Positions 6,592 to 8,819 of a stretch of 8,819 nucleotides of DNA are shown here, piece by piece. Source of the DNA: Gemmatimonadales bacterium (GTDB lineage: Bacteria > Gemmatimonadota > Gemmatimonadetes > Gemmatimonadales > GWC2-71-9); assembly GCA_013813145.1 (NCBI GenBank), contig JACCSE010000604.1, positions 1 through 8,819 on the forward strand. Direction: 5' to 3'. The notes below the pieces were generated by a model that ran no database searches, was not told where the DNA came from, and saw only the letters and a program-made list of their open reading frames with translations. The translations under genes and the position numbers were made by a program. The stretch's first letter is position 1; each line of letters starts with the position of its first letter.

Positions 6592-7191
6592 TCATGCCCC
6601 TACGACCACCACCCCCGCCGTCCCCGGCGCTTCCGGGTCGGCATCCCGGGGTCCCTTGGGTCCCCCGCGCCGTGCCTTGGCGCTCCACTCCTCGATGTCC
6701 AAGGCGATGAACGCGGTCGCTTCCAGGTGCGAGTCCGGAGCCGGGTCGTAATCCTTCCCCGGCGTCCGGCCCGGGAAGTAGCGGCCGATCATCCCATCCA
6801 GCAGCGCACGCTGTCCCTCCAGTCCCGGCGTCTCCGCCGCTCGGCAGAAGCAGACCACGCTCCGGTAATTGACCGAGTGGAACTTCGCGGTCCGGGAGTA
6901 GACCAGGCCATCCGTGAGCGTCACGGCGACCGAGATCGGTGCCCCCGTCGCGAGGTGCTGCATCAGCCGGCTCGCATGCGCGCCATGGAGATAGAGTCGC
7001 CTCGGATCAGCCGGGTCATAGTGGTACGTCATCGGCATTACGTACGGCTGGTCGCCCACGGCGAACCCCACGTGCGCCACGAGTCCGGCACTGAGGATGG
7101 CGGGCGCCTCCTCCGGCACGCCCCGTTCCGGGTGCGAGCGTAGCGACGTTCGCTGATCCGGCGTGGCTGGGCGATAGACCGTCGGGCTCAT
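6592..7191 (-). CDS. Pyridoxamine-phosphate-oxidase-like flavoprotein (Nim-like)
   Basis: A 199-residue FMN-binding split-barrel protein of the nitroimidazole-resistance (NimA)/PF12900-type group. Recognisable stretches are HPERGVPEEAPAIL (20-33), GLVAHVGFAVGDQPYVMPM (36-54), LYLHGAHASRLMQHL (66-80) and AVTLTDGLVYSRTAKFHSVNYRS (89-111). The His-rich LHGAHASR segment corresponds to the region of the functional His in Nim proteins, by recall. The group binds FMN or other flavins; some members reduce nitro compounds, but most have no proven substrate. The frame is open to 7263, yet ATG 7191 is preferred because AGGAG (7201-7197) sits five bases upstream and a likely -10 lies just behind it. It is divergent from the MocR regulator, a common pairing that suggests regulation by, or connection to, B6 vitamers. 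Resistance to nitroimidazole should not be assumed. Confidence 0.87.
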   Translation of the reverse strand: MSPTVYRPATPDQRTSLRSHPERGVPEEAPAILSAGLVAHVGFAVGDQPYVMPMTYHYDPADPRRLYLHGAHASRLMQHLATGAPISVAVTLTDGLVYSRTAKFHSVNYRSVVCFCRAAETPGLEGQRALLDGMIGRYFPGRTPGKDYDPAPDSHLEATAFIALDIEEWSAKARRGGPKGPRDADPEAPGTAGVVVVGA

Positions 7192-7196
7192 CTCGG

Positions 7197-7201
7197 CTCC
7201 T
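7197..7201 (-). promoter_or_regulatory. Shine-Dalgarno of the Nim-like gene
   Basis: It reads AGGAG on the minus strand, five bases before ATG 7191. It favours this start over in-frame upstream ATGs at 7221 and 7263, the former of which overlaps the proposed -10. Confidence 0.7.
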
Positions 7202-7219
7202 GGTGTAGTCGTCCCAGCC

Positions 7220-7228
7220 ATTCTACCA
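7220..7228 (-). promoter_or_regulatory. Putative extended -10 promoter of the Nim-like gene
   Basis: On the minus strand this reads TGGTAGAAT, an extended -10 (TGn then TAGAAT, one mismatch from TATAAT). Transcription would start near 7213, giving a leader of about 20 bases containing the Shine-Dalgarno. The -35 position (about 7243-7248, CTTCTC) is poor, which suits an activator-dependent promoter; the palindrome at 7240-7254 covers it. Confidence 0.5.
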
Positions 7229-7230
7229 TA

Positions 7231-7281
7231 ATTCTGGCCCTGGAGAAGCTCCAGATTGCGCACGTTTGATGATGCCAGAAT
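7231..7281. promoter_or_regulatory. Candidate MocR operator region with nested inverted repeats
   Basis: Two symmetries lie between the divergent genes. A perfect palindrome CTGGAGAAGCTCCAG occupies 7240-7254 (6 bp arms, 3 bp centre). An 8 bp inverted repeat flanks it: ATTCTGGC at 7231-7238 and GCCAGAAT at 7274-7281. A related ATTCTACC lies at 7220-7227. The elements overlap the predicted -35 of the minus-strand gene and the predicted -10 of the plus-strand gene. MocR proteins typically bind paired or repeated sites in such shared spacers, so these are the natural candidates; no binding consensus for this regulator is known to me. Confidence 0.5.
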
Positions 7282-7284
7282 ATT
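7256..7284 (+). promoter_or_regulatory. Weak putative promoter of the MocR regulator gene
   Basis: TTGCGC at 7256-7261 and AATATT at 7279-7284 are 17 bases apart. Each matches the sigma-70 consensus only partly (about four of six). If used, transcription would start close to ATG 7291, giving a leaderless or nearly leaderless mRNA, in keeping with the lack of a good ribosome site. The inverted-repeat arm GCCAGAAT overlaps the -10, which would permit autorepression. Confidence 0.3.
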
Positions 7285-7290
7285 GAGACA

Positions 7291-8751
7291 ATGCGCCCAC
7301 CACCTGCCAAAGCTCCCGCCGGCCTTTTCCTACCCCTGGAGCACACTACCGCCGCCCCTCTCTACCGACAGCTCTATACCGGGGTACGCGAAGCGATCCT
7401 GGCGGGTAGGCTGGCCCCCGGCTCCGGGCTCCCCTCCTCGAGAGCGCTGGCCGAGGAGCTCGGGGTCTCGCGGAACACCGTGATCCTCGCGTTCGATCAG
7501 CTCGTGGCGGAAGGGTACGTCGAGGGCGCTCCGCGTTCCGGAACCCGAGTGGCCGCCGTCCTGGCGCGGCCAACAGTCGTGCAGCGGTCGCCCCGGCCCG
7601 GACCGGGGCCCTCTGCGCGGGGCCGGGCGATCGCGGCGACCCCGATGGCGGCTCTCTCCCGGGGTGCGACGCCGGCCATTCCATTCCGGCCCGGTGTGCC
7701 TGCGCTGGACCGCTTTCCGATCGCGCTTTGGTCCCGTCTCACCGCTCGGCGTTGGCGGCGGCACCCGGCGCTGGAGTACGGGGATCCCGGCGGCTACGCG
7801 CCGCTGCGCGAGGCGATCGCCGATTACGTGAGGGTCGCCCGGGGCGCCCGGTGTCTTTCCGGACAGGTCATCGTCACGGGTGGATCGCAGCAGGGGGTGG
7901 ACCTGGCCGCTCGGGTACTCCTGGATCCCGGCGACGCGGTCTGGATGGAAGACCCGGGCTACACCGGAGCGCGTACTGCGCTCCTCGCGGCCGGCGCCCG
8001 CCTGGTGCCGGTGCCGGTGGATTCGGACGGCCTGGCGGTGGATCGAGCCGAGCGGCTCGCTCCGGACGCCCGGATGGCGTATGTGAGCCCGTCGCATCAG
8101 TTCCCCCTCGGCGTCACCATGAGCGCCGGCCGGCGGCTCGCGCTCCTTCGCTGGGCGGCCCGGGCGGACGCCTGGGTGTTGGAGGACGACTACGACAGCG
8201 AGTTTCGCTACGACGCGCGGCCCCTTGCCTCGCTCCAGGGTATGGACGAGGAGGGTCGGGTCATCTACGTCGGAACTTTCAGCAAGACTCTCTTTCCGGC
8301 GCTCCGGCTCGGCTACCTCATCGTGCCGCCGCGGCTGGTGGACGCATTCCGCGCTGCGCGGGCGGTGTCGGACCGCCACTCGCCCACGATGGATCAGGCG
8401 GTGCTCGCGGACTTCCTGGCTGGGGGCCATTTCGCCAGACACGTGCGGCGGATGCGGCGGCTCTACTCCGAGCGGCAGGAGGTCCTGGTGGACGCGGCGC
8501 ACCGGCGCTTGGGCGCGCGCCTGCACGTCGTGCCGAGCGCGGCGGGAATGCACCTGGTGGGATGGCTGGAGCATGGCAGAGACGACGCGGAGGTGTCCGC
8601 CCGGGCAGCGGAGTTCGGCGTGGAAGCGGCGCCGCTCTCGCGCTACGCGCTGGTACCGCCGGAGCGGGGCGGGCTGCTGCTGGGATGGGCCGGCTACCCG
8701 CCGGAGGCCATTCGCGAGGGGGTGGAGCGGCTCGGGGCAGCGCTGGAGTAG
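7291..8751 (+). CDS. MocR/PdxR-type GntR regulator with aminotransferase-like domain
   Basis: A 486-residue transcription factor, normal length for the MocR subfamily. The N-terminal winged helix-turn-helix spans about residues 20-90 (APLYRQLYTGVREAILAGRL, then LAEELGVSRNTVILAFDQL and EGYVEGAPRSGTRV). A linker rich in Pro, Gly and Arg leads to a fold-type I aminotransferase-like domain from about 130: YGDPGGYAPLREAIADYV, VTGGSQQGVDLAARVLLDPGD, SPSHQFPLG, LEDDYDSEFRY (E298 to Y306) and the PLP-lysine stretch GTFSKTLFPALRLGY with K332. Retention of K332 and the acidic DDYD motif indicates PLP binding as effector or sensor. The protein probably controls itself and the divergent Nim-like gene. 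There is no pdxS/pdxT nearby, so I do not call it PdxR; other MocR members sense GABA or taurine. ATG 7291 is the best start, though only a weak GAG precedes it. Confidence 0.92.
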   Translation: MRPPPAKAPAGLFLPLEHTTAAPLYRQLYTGVREAILAGRLAPGSGLPSSRALAEELGVSRNTVILAFDQLVAEGYVEGAPRSGTRVAAVLARPTVVQRSPRPGPGPSARGRAIAATPMAALSRGATPAIPFRPGVPALDRFPIALWSRLTARRWRRHPALEYGDPGGYAPLREAIADYVRVARGARCLSGQVIVTGGSQQGVDLAARVLLDPGDAVWMEDPGYTGARTALLAAGARLVPVPVDSDGLAVDRAERLAPDARMAYVSPSHQFPLGVTMSAGRRLALLRWAARADAWVLEDDYDSEFRYDARPLASLQGMDEEGRVIYVGTFSKTLFPALRLGYLIVPPRLVDAFRAARAVSDRHSPTMDQAVLADFLAGGHFARHVRRMRRLYSERQEVLVDAAHRRLGARLHVVPSAAGMHLVGWLEHGRDDAEVSARAAEFGVEAAPLSRYALVPPERGGLLLGWAGYPPEAIREGVERLGAALE

Positions 8752-8770
8752 CGCCTTCGCCTGTGCTGTC

Positions 8771-8819
8771 GTCCTGAGCGAAGCGAAGGAGCCGAAACGA
8801 TGCTCCCGCTCCTTCGCTT
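8771..8819. repeat. Palindromic intergenic repeat copy 2, cut by window end
   Basis: The core CCTGAGCGAAGCGAAGG (8773-8789) is identical to the one at 3559-3575. The right arm, AAGCGAAGGAGC reversed and complemented, occupies 8808-8819 and pairs perfectly with 8781-8792 across a 15-base loop. The arm is still growing at the window edge, so the full stem is longer. It begins 19 nt after the regulator stop, the same kind of downstream position as copy 1, consistent with a 3'-end or terminator-like role. Confidence 0.82.

Noticed and set aside
7330..8574. Long minus-strand open frame opposite the MocR gene
   Set aside because: It is Arg/His/Pro-rich, without domain signature, opposite a gene with full MocR motifs.
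7291..8751. Naming the regulator PdxR
   Set aside because: There is no pdxS/pdxT next to it; MocR members with other effectors share the same architecture.
1..8819. CRISPR array, tRNA/rRNA genes, transposon ends or phage genes
   Set aside because: No regularly spaced repeats, cloverleaf-like sequence, transposase or integrase motifs were seen on either strand.

Overview
The window reads as chromosomal DNA of a high-GC bacterium. Every gene is dense, has strong G/C third-position bias, and several use GTG starts with stop/start overlaps. The gene content (crtI-crtB, DUF2269, DUF547, a Nim-like flavoprotein) and the intergenic palindrome with core CCTGAGCGAAGCGAAGG would fit Gemmatimonadota or a neighbouring environmental phylum. 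That placement rests on recalled style, not on a marker gene.

Region 1 (1-3542, plus strand) is a tightly packed operon. It holds the 3' nine-tenths of a CrtI-type phytoene desaturase, then crtB phytoene synthase (GTGA overlap), a PlsC-family acyltransferase (21 nt gap) and a four-helix DUF2269 membrane protein (8 nt overlap). CrtB condenses two geranylgeranyl-PP into phytoene and CrtI desaturates it. The acyltransferase may acylate a carotenoid glycoside or a membrane lipid. The operon continues upstream of the window.

Region 2 (3543-3719) is a short intergenic region dominated by a long imperfect palindrome. It separates the carotenoid operon from region 3.

Region 3 (3720-6587, plus strand) is a three-gene module: a secreted DUF547 protein, a radical SAM enzyme of no family I can name (GTGA overlap), and a membrane-anchored rhodanese-like protein behind a clean Shine-Dalgarno. 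This is the best candidate here for an undescribed pathway. Each part belongs to a known superfamily, but the combined job is unknown.

Region 4 (6592-8751) is a divergent pair: a minus-strand Nim/pyridoxamine-phosphate-oxidase-like flavoprotein and a plus-strand MocR/PdxR-type regulator (GntR helix-turn-helix fused to an aminotransferase-like PLP domain). Their shared roughly 100 bp spacer carries a perfect palindrome and an 8 bp inverted repeat overlapping plausible promoters. The flavoprotein ends tail to tail with the rhodanese gene, 4 nt apart. A second copy of the intergenic palindrome begins after the regulator and is cut by the window end.

No tRNA, rRNA, CRISPR array, transposase or integrase is visible.
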